Shown: in pieces, positions 12,097-23,736 of the stretch | Layout: each line of letters begins with the position of its first letter | Numbering within the stretch: position 1 is the first letter of the stretch | Assembly (NCBI GenBank): GCA_001510575.1 | Contig: LNGK01000004.1 | Coordinates: 1,091,339 to 1,155,338 of the forward strand | Direction: 5' to 3' | Source of the DNA: Knoxdaviesia capensis | Lineage: Eukaryota; Ascomycota; Sordariomycetes; Microascales; Gondwanamycetaceae | Length of the DNA stretch: 64,000 nt | Translations under genes and position numbers: made by a program | Notes under the pieces: generated by a model | Seen by the model: the letters and a program-made list of their open reading frames with translations, nothing else | The model's database searches: none | What the model was told of the DNA's origin: nothing

Positions 12097-14799
12097 CTAG
12101 CGCCGCACCTTGGGCCGCGAGAGCATGTTCAGACGGCTGAGCGACATGCCGCCGTGCTTCTTGGCCGGGACAGCACCCACCGTGGCGGGAGTCCGCAGAC
12201 CGGGCCGGCCGCCAACACGCGGGGCGGAGGGAGTCGTCATGGCCGGCCGCACGGGGGCCACCTTGCGCGCCGAGGCGGAGCCGGTGGCCAGCACGCGCGG
12301 CGCCAGCAGCGCCTCGCCCTCGGGCACATGGGCGTTCTTGCGCTTCTTCGCGGCCCGCTCCTCCGCCTCGCGCTCGGCGTCCTCCTCGTCGGTGCTGGGC
12401 CGGTGGCGCTTCTTGGTGTCCAGGCCGTGCGAGAAGCGCGGGTACATCTTAGACACCGGCGCCACGGGGGACTGGTTCTCCTTGTTGGCCGTCAGCGTCT
12501 TGAACAGGCTGGTCAGGCCCGCCGACCGCGGGCCCTTGGGGACACCCGCGTCGTCGGCACCCGCCACGCTGGCGTTGAACGCGCCCGGCATCGGCAGGAT
12601 CACCGACGGGCGCACCTGGCGCACGCTGGACTGGCCGGTGGCCGAGCCGAAGCTGAGCGGCGCGCCGCCGAAGTCGATGGTGTGGTCGCTGCGGAACGTG
12701 AACGTGCCGGGGACCGAGGGGGGCAGGACGGTCGAGCGCGGCGTGGGGCTCTCGGGCGCGGCGGTGACGGCCACGGTGGGCACAGCGGCGGTCTTAAAGC
12801 CGCTGAACGACGCCAGGTCGGGGTACTTTATCTCCGCGCCCTGTCCGCCGTTCACGTCCTCGTCGCTGCTGGTGTCAGCGTCGTCGTTGTTCATGCCCGA
12901 CATGATCAGGTCAATCGGGGGGTAGTGGACCTCCTGGAGCGAGGTCAGGCCCGAGGGGGCGGTCGGCTTGGGACGCGAGGTCGACATCGACGGCTTGATG
13001 GGCGACGGGCTGGAGGCCACGCTCGAAACCGGGACCATGCGGCGAGAAAGAGAGGTGTTCTCGGGCTTGGTGGTAGTGCCCATGGTGGCCTTGCGGGAGG
13101 GGGTCATGGGAACAGCAGCACCAGGGCGAGTCGCAGCCACCGGCTTCGGGGTGGGGATGACGGTAGCCTTGGATGTAGCGGTCGAAACAGGAACAGGGCT
13201 GCCCACCTTGCAAGGGGCATCGGCAGCCTCGTTAGCAGGGCGAGCACCTCCACCGCGCTTCAGCATGGCTTTGACTCTATCAAAGCGGCCCGGGCTAACG
13301 ATACGTCTCTTGACCGAAGCCAGCGCGCCCGAGACCGAAGTCGCCGGGGGCGGAGCCGGCGCAAACATGTCGCCAGCGGTCGACGGCTTCTTCTGAGCCG
13401 AGGTAAGGTCAGGCTTGGAGGGAGACTTGACCAGCATGATAGTGGGCTTGGAGGGGGTCACGGTGGGACGAGGGAGAGGCTTCTTCATCGAGCTGGCAAT
13501 GGCCGTCGGGCCCAGGCGGCGGTGGGAAGGAGTTCCCGGAACGCCCGCACCGGTGTTGGCGTTCGCGTTGGCGTTGGCGGCACGACGCAGCGAAGCGGTG
13601 CTAGTCTTGGGACGGGGGATCATGCCGCCATCGCGCGAGATGGGACGGCTGGTGGACGCATCGTCTTCGAAACGCTGCTTGACTCTCTTGGCGGTCGACG
13701 GCGGGTCGTCGTTGGCTTCGGCCTGGGCAGCCGCCACAGCGCGGAGCTTGGCAGTCAGATTCAGGGGCGTGGTGGCGGTGGGAGCCGGGCCCGCCTTCTT
13801 GGGGCTCAGGAACGAGTCGGTGGAGTCATTGAGCTGGGCCTTGGAGGGCGACCGCTTCAGGTTGGGGCGGTTGCCGGCCAGCGACGATGCGAGAGAGCTA
13901 GAATCATCCAGGTTGGCCTTGGACAGGGTGCGCTTGAGCGCGGGGGTGGCCGCGGGAGTAACGCGGCCCGGCACCGCACGGAAAGCCGAAGGGTGGTTTT
14001 CAATAGAGTCCATCTTCTTGAACTCGGCCATGTGGGCGGAGCTGAAGCGGCTGGACTTGCCGCGCGCCCGGGCAATCTTGCGGCCACCGATCATGACGGT
14101 AGTGGTGCCGGCGCCGTCGACGCGGTCGGCGGCGGTGTCGCGGTCGCGCTCAGCCCGCAGCTGGGCCTTGATGCGCGCGGCATCGCCGCGGATCTCATCC
14201 ATAATGAGCTGGGCCTCGGAGCTCAGGCCCATATCGGTCGACGACGAGGCAGCGGGGCCGGCGGTGGTCATGGAGAAGTTGAAGCTGGTCGAGGGGATGC
14301 CGGTGGCCTTGGTGGGGGTGGGAGCCTCGGTGACTTCGGGGATCGGCTTGCCGCCGCGGACGGAGTGGGCGGAGTGGACAATGTCTCTGAAGCCGAGACG
14401 CACGGTCGACGACGGCGCGGCGATGCCATGGTGGGGCTTCTCCGGGTGCATCTCCGACACGGCGGGCTTGATGGGGGACGAGGAAGTCGGGGTCGACGGG
14501 TGGGGAAGCGCGGGCGACGAGAGCGCGGCCAGAGCGGAAACAGGCTCGGGAACGCGGAGGCGGCTAGCAGGAGCGGTCCGGGTCTTCATGGTGGACACGG
14601 TCGGAGTCGGGGACGTCTCGGTGGCATCTTCTTCGTTTTCGGTGAGAGCAGTGAGTCGAGCAGCCACGGGGGTCTTGACAGGCTAGATACGACGCGTTAG
14701 ATGTCAATCGCATCGGAAGACGACAATGCCCATGCTGTCCAGGCTTACCTTGCTGGTCGACGACGCCAACCGCGCCGATCTACGCCGGGCAGGCGACAT
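12097..14799 (-). CDS. uncharacterised disordered, basic S/T-P-rich protein with KEN box
   Basis: Exon 1 is 14799-14749 and exon 2 is 14682-12097, joined across a 66-base GT-AG intron; together they encode 878 residues. I do not recognise a catalytic domain. The sequence is largely Ser/Thr/Pro/Ala-rich and basic. It carries several S-P-x-K or S-K-x-x-L blocks (LKRTLSKANLD, LKRSPSKAQLND, LVKSPSKPDL), which look like Cdk-type sites within short repeats. A KEN tripeptide followed by a downstream proline (TANKENQSP, near residue 750) matches the APC/C degron consensus. The C-terminus is a short basic block ending SRLNMLSRPKVRR. These features resemble cell-cycle-regulated, cytoskeleton- or chromatin-associated proteins, but that is inference. 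The first exon is supported by an ATG with a strong donor (GTAAGC) and an in-frame join. Confidence 0.82.
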
Positions 14800-17700
14800 G
14801 ACGATGGCTGAATTCAGTGCGGGAGTTCGTAATTGAGAGAGAAAGACGGTCAAACAGAAGCTTTCCTGAATCGGGGTTTGATTGGTGATGGGTGGTGATC
14901 AATTGATCGATGTGGGTGAGTTGCAGATGACAGGAGAGTTGAAGGGAGAAGAGAAACAGAATATTCTTTGGCGAAAGAATATTGACGGATGATAAACACG
15001 TTTAAAGAGCAGGGAGACAACAAAAATTGCCAGTGACGATGTCTCTCAATGACGCGTGAGGAGGGGGAAAAAACAAGGAGAGGGAAAAAATACTGAGAGA
15101 GCAGAAATCGAAACACGCGAGACACCGTGGTCCAACTATAGGGCAAGGATGTTTACGGGAGTATCGACTGGCCACCAAACATTAAAACCAGAAAGTGGGT
15201 TGACATCTGGAGAATGGAGAAGAAAAAATAAAAACAGAGGAAGCTATTCCGGGCTTCCGGGACAAAAATCACGGTACAGCGGTTTGTTTACTTAGGGTTT
15301 AGCTTTTTTGTTTACTTTCTCTCGCGTCTGGCCCAAGCTCCAAAAAAAACACAAAAAAAGGTGTGGTGTAGTTGCTGTTTAGCCGTAGTTCTACCGGTGA
15401 AGAGCGAAGTCCCGTGACCAGACCACGCAAAGTGGCATGACCGCCCCAAGATCGAACGACCACCACGATGTTTGTCACCCTCATTTTGGGAGCACAATTG
15501 CGTGGTGTGTTTGTTGTCCTTCCAGAATGCCAGCCCTCACAAACGAGCCGATGTTGCCTTGGAATGCTCGTCTAGCCGTCCTCTGGTCTGTGGAAGCAAG
15601 AATGAACATCATCCATTTGGCAGGCGGCTTATCTATGGGGGAGCGGACGGGACCCCGAGTTATCCACAAGGTGAACTGCTAAGTGGAATTATTCCAGGTT
15701 GCTAGTTGCTAGCTGTGTGGGAGACACCTACTGAGACTGAGTGCACCACAGCTCTGAGGATGAGACCTCGAACACTGGTGAGCCAACCAATTGTGCGAAT
15801 CATACGTCCATAGACACCACATGATCGTGCCCGCTGTGTGTTATGAAGTTTCTGTCAATTGACTCTAAAATCGGTGTTTGTTTTCGTTCGGACGCCGGCA
15901 TCGACGGCTGGCTGCATATGCTTGTCCACCTCCTATCCGACCAACGCAGCTCACTGCATTAGACAACATGCGTCACTCTGTCAACATGTCAAACGAGCTC
16001 GTTCCATGTTGTCAGCAAGGTACGATCTCCCTTCCGAGTACCCTTTGGTTTTTTATGTTTAATTTCTATTTTCATATCGAGCAAACGACACTTCAAGGGT
16101 GCCGTAGCTGCCACGGCTCTGTTATACGCACTTGACTTATCCACCAACCCTAACCCTTACACAATACAATATCACGGACATTGTTTCCACTAAATAGTTA
16201 TGGGCACTTAGCTACTGTACAAGAGCATGACATACCGTCCTAGTATATATCTGGGCAGTATGAACATATTTACCACGGCCTTCAGTGGTTCGGTTTTCCT
16301 TCCGTGGCCTTGTATGGCAGATAGCCACAACAAATCTGGACCTGGGCGCCTTACGGGATCTGGCCCTCTGGCTCGCGCGGTCGTATAGTTCTCGTCTGTA
16401 TGTCCCCCATGACGCGATTGAACGTGCAACGAGCGATACGGAAGTCGTGGCCGACCCTCACTGCATGCCCAATGTGGTATCGGCTACAGCGGCGTCTAGA
16501 TCGTGAGCACCGGATCTTAATTCCTAGCCAGCTCCAGCTGCATTCTAACACGAAGAGCCCCCGCAGGCAATGACCGTGGAGTCGCTGTGTTGTCAGTCGC
16601 TCGAAAGACTGTCCCCATCAAACATCCCCCTGCGACTTGCATCGAGATCTGCCGATGACGATCGGACGCTCTTCGCGCTGTTTGCAGGCCGCGTACTTCT
16701 AGACACACGGCTCTGGACGGCCACGAGGCTCGAGAGGAGATTGAGAGAAAACCGAGAGAGTGTACTCAAAGCCAGCCTGGATCCTGCAGCTTTGTGGCTG
16801 TGGTTTGGCGACGGCCTATTTGAGCGGCCAGCGAGCCCACCACGAGAGAGGTTTGGAGAAGTCAAGGCGTTCCACGCCGGGAACTCGGCGACGGCGTAAG
16901 GACCGCCATCTGGCTCTCATGCGGAGGACATCTAACGGCTAGCTTAACCGTGCCTCGATGGCCAGCGCCGGCCACCACCCCGGGCCGTGGCATTCTGGCG
17001 GGACCGGCCACACAGAGTATTTTGGACGGTGGACACAGCTGCCGGTGGGAAACAACGACCACTGTCTCTGTGAGAAGTCGAAAGCCGTACGTCTAAAGGC
17101 TCACGGCGGCCAAGGCCCGGACCCTTCTATGCAGGCCGGCCGGCCTACTGCAGCCAGTCTCAATCTTGATCGTCGGAAACGAAGCGAGACAATATCATCG
17201 CGCTAGATGAAGCCAATGTAGGACCGTTGTGTCCAGGTCCTCCCGGTCTATATCTACGCGGTGGAAACCCCCCCGCGGTTCTACGCCTGAGATGCAGAAT
17301 CCAGTTAAAAGTGACTCCGGCGGAGGTTCAATCGGGGGCCGTATGTATCCTACCTTGACTTCAAAGTCACCGCCGTGAACCTGCAGGATGGCGGAACGGC
17401 TCTGCGATTCTAGAGACCCGGGTGGAGTCACACTCGCTTGCCGCCCACACAGATATGCGGAGACACTCACTTAGGTGCAATTTGGGTGTTAGCTGTACAC
17501 CTGAGCCGATTGGTATTCTCAACCCGTGAAGTGGGTGGTTGAAGGTGACAATCGTTGAGAGAAGACTTAAGAACACCGTCCTCTTTATATGCAGACCTGT
17601 AGAGTGAAGTTTGCTCGGGAAGCGGCGCGATCAAGCGCGGTATCTGTAAATCACCGCGTAGCCCACACAACCTAACGATAGTAGACCCTAAGATGGTTTG

Positions 17701-20700
17701 AGATTCGACAGATTAGGGTTCAAGTTATCGGGCGAGAGGCAATTCCTAAGATCCGCTGTTGATATCTTTGCATTCCGCGATCGGCGGCCCTGCTCGGTTA
17801 GCTGGTCCGTATTCGGGATAGATTTTCTCTTTTCTGTTTCCCCAATTTCACACACTTTGCGGGCAAAAGCCAACCAACAACAACCCTGTTCCCCCTCCCT
17901 CTCTCATCCACCCCCAACCCACATCACGAGAAAACACGAAAGGATGCGGGCTTGGCAAGGGGCCCTGGAGAGATTGATTGTGTTGTCCTCCAGGTTTCTG
18001 GGAGAGCAGCAGCCGCACTCACACAAACCGACGATCTTCTGGCACAGTGATTCATCTGACCCAGGACTAATTTTAGGACAGCGTGAAGGGAAAACCGGCG
18101 CCTTAGTTGGACGGGCAAGTCTCTTCGCGTGTTTCAGAACAAAAAAAGAAAGCAGTTTTTTTCATTAAGAAGTTTGATATAGGTCTCTCAGAGCTGAAAA
18201 CCAACCCGAAATCATCACACACACACACCCCCATATATCCAGCTGTTAAGCAGGTCAGTCTCCTTGCCCGATGCGTCAGGAACGGATCTCGGACTCTTTT
18301 CGCTTCGTCTTTTCGTCTGGCCACGACTGAAGGCTCAGGCTGTGGTGGACCACCGTAAGACTCTGCACCCACGCACGCACGCCCCCTTACAAAGTGATGA
18401 TGATGATGCCGACCTTGCTCTCCGATTTGCTCAGAATGAAACCAGAGCGCCAGACACTCAGACCGGCAAGAGGTGTTTTCCCTTTCTCTGGTGATTTTCT
18501 TTCTGCCTCAGCAGGCAAACTGGCGTTGTTTTTCCAGGCTGTGTAGTCGACCCATCCACCCCACTGTCCACCCGGCGATCAGTGAGGGTTTTGCCAGCAA
18601 AATGAGAAGAATCCGGCTGATACTCCCAAAAGCTGCCGACTCTTCAGAAGTGTTGCCCGAACGGCTTGTTGGCGCTCTCCAAAAGTCCTTCCAAGGCTTC
18701 GCCTTCTTCCACTCCCGTAACGGACTCCTCTACTGTATTACGTGCTCCCCGCCGTTGTGGAAAATCCATCCTGTGGGTGGGTGCTAAACTATACGGAGGA
18801 CAGAGTCAGGGCGGGAGGACCTCACGAATTTCATGTCCTCGGAGATGCTCAATCCAAGCTAAACAGTTCTAGAATAAATTTTTTTCCACCAAGTCAGTAT
18901 GACGAGTGGCCTTTTTACTGCAGCCATATTGGCACTGTATCCTAACGCATTCCATCACTTTTCTTAGTTGCCGTTCTATTCGTACGGGTGAAATCTGCAC
19001 CACCAAAAGAATCTTGTTAAATGATGCGGAGCTTGGACCAAGGTGGTAAGTGAAAATTTTTCTCTCTCGCAGAACTCGCATCGGAACTGGAGCCTTGAAG
19101 GATATTCATTTTTCTATGTTTCTTCACCGCAAGTCTGCCTGGCTGGCAATGGCAAGAAAGAAGAAGTAGGGCGTAAAGTCAATAACTGAAAAGCAAGGAA
19201 AAGGAGTCAGTGGAAGGTTGGTTTTTGCCCTGGGAAAAAGGCATGTCGTCAAAATCCACAGCCAAGGAGCGCCTGGTCGTGAAGCTACTGTCCTTTCGAG
19301 TGTGGAGGCGGGATGCGCGGACTGCCGTCTGAAGTCGGTGCACCTATTGGTGTCCTGCATTTCGGTACGTGTACCTGAGCCATGATTGGAGGCAAGGGGC
19401 TCATGTGATGGCAAATTAATCCTCGTGCATGACTCGACACTCTCCAGGTGCATGTAAGTGCGACGATGGCTACGTGCTCATACTAGAGAAGCGTTCTTGA
19501 GGGGCAAAAGGACGGATCCCACTGGGCTAACCCTCTCAAGACCATGACGGCGGGTTGAACTTTAGCCTATCTGGTTTCCAGAATCGCGAGAGATGGGCTC
19601 AAGTGACACGGGAAGGACCTCTGGGTATTTGGGGTCAAGGCAAATCTTGACTAGGAAATTTTGACCCGAATAGGAGGACACTGTACGGAACAAGACAGTA
19701 CAGTGGGTGCAACTTTGCTGAGATTGGATTGGCCCGGGCCTGATCGAAGCGGCCATCGGGTTCGGGGACCTCTCGGTAATGCCGTATAATTATAGTATGC
19801 AGTGTAATGCTGAATACAGTGCTGTACAGTACTTGTTGAAACGGTTGGCTTTCCTTTCCTAGGGCAGGCTGGGGAACAAGTTGGTCGTTGGGTCGGAGAG
19901 AGGTTATGGTGGGTGGGTGGTAGTTGGAGCCAGTTGGAGGGTGGTGGGCTGTATAAGAGTCCTGGAGATGTGAGGAGGTGTGAGTTGGCAATCGCGGAGG
20001 TCGCCGACTATCAGATCCTGGAGTCAAGAGGGACCTGTCATTTTGCGCATGTGGTTTGCACAGTACAAATACGTAAGAAGGAACTGAACACACTCCGGAC
20101 ATGTGCATACGGCATTGCTGAAAACGAATTCCTCATTCCTTCTGGAAATAGACAACAACCCTAAAGGAGGGTGATAATCCTGGAGGTTGTGGCTTAGTGG
20201 TGAGCTTCCGACGGACGGGTTCCGATTACCGTAAGACACGGCGGCGATAACGCATATCATGCTGAGAGATTAAAGAGATAACGGAAAAGATAAACAACAG
20301 TCTTCAAGTGCTCTCGTAATAGCAAACGACAAGACAACGTCGAATACTCACCTCTGATAGGGCCGTGGCCCTCAACCCCCACCTACTGCAACTACTGCAG
20401 GCTTCCCTATTTGATGTGTGTCTGTGTGAAGATTGGACTGATATGGAAAGTCAAGTTGAAATCATTATGAACCGGGCTGCAAATCAAGCCGACCGACCAG
20501 AGACAGAGACGGTGGCTAGTGGTACGAGCCAAGGGCCGACCGTGGTGGTAGTGTAGGATTCGTAGGCATCAAGATAGCGATTTACGCGGTATTACACCGA
20601 ACCACAGCGTACGAGGACGACACCAAAACAGCTTAACGTCCAAGAACACCGTGGGTCTTGTGAGTGTTGGGAACTGGGATTTCCTTCCCCCTTGTTTGAG

Positions 20701-22129
20701 TAGCCGCGCATGAACCCAGGAGCCAGGGTAAAGAGGGGGGGGGGGTATATCTTCTGGTCTGTTGATTGATCAATTTCGATCCGTCCACCGTTGTGGTTGT
20801 TCGTCGTTGGGGTCGTAGCAGTGTGTGCAGTGAATCAAGAGAGAGAAGATCTGAGAAGAGATAGAAGTGCCAACCGAATGGATCGAGTGTTGTATCATCA
20901 GGATTGTGACTTGTTTCCTCCAACTGCACGGAGATCATGGAGAAGACATCAGCGGACCTGAACCCCAACCACCAGGCGTAGTTCCTGTCCCGACCAGTAT
21001 TGAAGGTACACGCAGCAACATGTGTGTTGAATTAGATGCACTCGGATGGATGCTGCTTTAGAACTGACCAACCAGCTAATTTGCAAGAGTGTGGATCTCG
21101 GACCTGCAGCTATAGTACTCGACTCGTATATCCAAACCAGGAGTGGGAGAGTAATGGTGAGAAGGATGAGCGGAAAATGGCCAAGTCTTCATCTTTTTAT
21201 AGGAGTATGCGTTTATATGAGAGCAGGATGGACTAATTGAAGAGTTGTGGTGGTGATGATGGTGATGGAAGAGAGGAAGAAGCATTTGATGTCGTACGAA
21301 TGCTCTCAGTTAAGTGAAGAGGTGCTCATACGAGAGCAGTTCGAGCATTCCGTCCCCGCCTTTGACGCAGTCTCGGGCCCAGCCCGGTAACGACATCCTG
21401 TTAGTGACTCAGCAGGTTTTTCCGCTGAACACTAACACTTGTACGGCTGTTTGTTAGTCTGCCGAACTTCGGGAAAGTCCTTCCCTAGACTCCCAACCAC
21501 ATTCCTATAGCGCCTTCCTGAGCCAGCCGACTTCAACTTCGCTCTTGCTGAAGGTCGTTCCTTCTCTCTCAAGATAGAGGACTCTTGCCCTCATCATAAT
21601 CACTCGGCGACTTACATGATCAAGCCCTAACTTGAACGCACAAAAAGCGCTCAATCTTCCTGATGCCGAATATCGGACATATTAACTCTCCTCAACTTGC
21701 AGCAGCCGTACTGGAGAATACCAGGGCCCTGAGTAGTTTATAGTACTCAAGAAAACCCACCATACCGCCTGTGCCGCCGCATGTTTTCAGTGGCTCTGGC
21801 TATGGCAACAATGCAGGACCCTGAGCCACTTGGCCCAGGCGGGAATAGTATCCACAGACTCCAACTCTAAACTCTCACAACTCGCCTTCAGATTCTTCTT
21901 CTTCCTCTCCACACACACCCCCAACTCGTCCACCAAAACTCCATTCACCCCATCTAAATATTCATACTCCCCCTTTCCCCTCCCCCCTTGTGCTAGATCT
22001 GGTTAGACCTGGTGAAAAAATCAATATTGAAGCGAGAGAGAAAAAGAAAACCCGGGACAGGGTTCATGGTGGGAATGGAACAAAAAGAACACCAAAAAGA
22101 AACTGAACGGGGTCTCTCGCCCGCCCGCA
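14800..22129. other. 7.3 kb gene-free interval
   Basis: No frame here gives a recognisable protein. The stretch probably includes the promoter of the 878-residue gene near 14.8-15.3 kb. Telobox words occur at 15292-15300, 16146-16159 (two units in tandem) and 17713-17720. A G-run lies near 20735-20745. Many short open frames exist on both strands but their products are low-complexity or featureless. Part of 20188-20230 has a tRNA-like box A, but no cloverleaf forms. A non-coding transcript cannot be judged from sequence alone. Confidence 0.45.
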
Positions 22130-23736
22130 CGCTCTCATTCTAATCCATTCCCATTACATAAAACCGCCTCCTCTCTCCCTTCTTTTGCTTTTCCTTTGCC
22201 CGCAACCCTCCTGCTCTTGTCTTTTTATCTTATTAACAGAAACTCGCTTGCCTGCAAAAAACCCGCAGATTCGGTTGAAAATCTACGCTTCTGCGCCCGC
22301 AAACACCCTCACTTTTCTTCCTTCTTCCACTTTTTTGTCTCTTCGAGAAGCATCGTCTTTGCTTTTCCATTACACACATTAATTGCCTGGCATCTGCCTT
22401 TACACGCGATTAATTCATTTTCGTCTGCGGTTAGTTGATCTTCTCTCTACCAAAGTCCTCTTCGTGCGAATTTATTTGCTGATTTGACGCCGCAGACGCG
22501 CTCGTTGGCCCCCAGATCTCAGAAATCCTCAATTCGGGCATTTTTCCCCCTGGTCGTCCCCATCTCTTGCGGGCGCAAACTGAGCACCGACACCACTCTA
22601 TCTCTCCTCTGCTATATTCCAGCTTTCCTAAGCCTTCACTTCTGCTTTTCCCATACGCCAAACTCTGCATCCCTTCCGCTATCTTGCCCCTCCTGTCATC
22701 CCGTTTGTCACACAGCGGCAGTCTCGTTGTTTCCTATATCGATAACGAACATCATCCCCAAGCTGTCATCCCACGCTCTTCGCTTGTTTCCGAATTCTAT
22801 CCCACATCGTGTGTTCTGGTTATCTCAATTTGGGCTGTCATTCCCAGATCTGGTGCTCTGTTTCAAAACTTCTGCACTCCCAGCTTCTATACAATTCTCG
22901 TCTATTGCCTCTTTTTATTTTCTTTCCTTCTTCTCCCTCCCCTCCCCTTCTTCTTCTTGATACTTTCTTCCCTGTTCTCTACTCTTCTCTTTACTACTCT
23001 ATCTCTAGCCTCACAGAAAGTGTCTTGGACAACTGGAAGGGTCCACGAGAGAGAAGGAAAAGAGTTTAGACGGAGGACTAGTTGAGAGAGAGTTGAGCAA
23101 GGCGCTTTTGGATAGGGATAAAAGAAAAAAAAGAGCGTGATACATTGGAATCGTAAGAAGTTGCCGATAACCAGTATCGATAAAGGAAGGATAAGAACAA
23201 GAAAGCCTGCAGTTGCTATACCCAACACGAGCTCTCACCCCCCTTCACCGAACAATACGGGGATATCAATGCCGCTGCATTTGCCAATTCTCACTGCACT
23301 TGGCCAACACTAGTTGCACCACCATCGGCTTTTACTGTATAGTCCACAATTCCTACGGCCTCTCCGGCTCGGGTGCATTTATTAGCTCATTCCAGACTCC
23401 TGACTGCTACACTTTGCGAGTTTGTGCCGAAAAGATAACGCCACTTCTTCCGGTTATCAGTGGCTGACTCCCCCTCGCGTTCCCTATTTTCGCTGCACTC
23501 CTCTTTCTTCTTCCTCCCTGCAAGTTCTGCGCCCGTTTCGTTGAACTTGGGAACCAATTTTTTACCTCAGTTTTTTTTTCTCTGTGGTGAAAGTTATTTC
23601 GTCTTTTTTTCTTTACTGAGAGAAAGCAGTGTGTGTTGCCGAAGTTCCAACACATCGATATTTGATCATATTTATCTTTTTTATATCGGGATCCGCAAAG
23701 TCAATCTTTTCTTTTCTTCATTTTCTGCTGTAGATC
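22130..23736 (+). promoter_or_regulatory. TC-rich promoter/leader of the bZIP gene
   Basis: A long strongly pyrimidine-biased stretch (about 22.13-23.0 kb) precedes the bZIP start codon, as is common for regulatory genes of filamentous ascomycetes. It contains upstream ATG-initiated frames (for example 22185, 22196 and 22567, the last of 172 codons) that would obstruct translation if kept in the mRNA. The sequence TCTGCTGTAG ending at 23733, three bases before the ATG, is a good 3' splice site, so a 5'-UTR intron is plausible. The transcription start is not visible. Confidence 0.4.

Noticed and set aside
11986..14700. 904-codon open frame on the plus strand antisense to the 878-residue gene
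   Set aside because: It is a product of high GC at third positions; its translation is Arg/Gly/His-rich without any motif, while the minus-strand reading has an intron, degron and conserved-looking blocks.
20188..20230. tRNA-like box A (TGGCTTAGTGG) with a GGTTCC word about 30 bases later
   Set aside because: No acceptor, anticodon or T stem can be formed and box B is interrupted; at most a very decayed relic.
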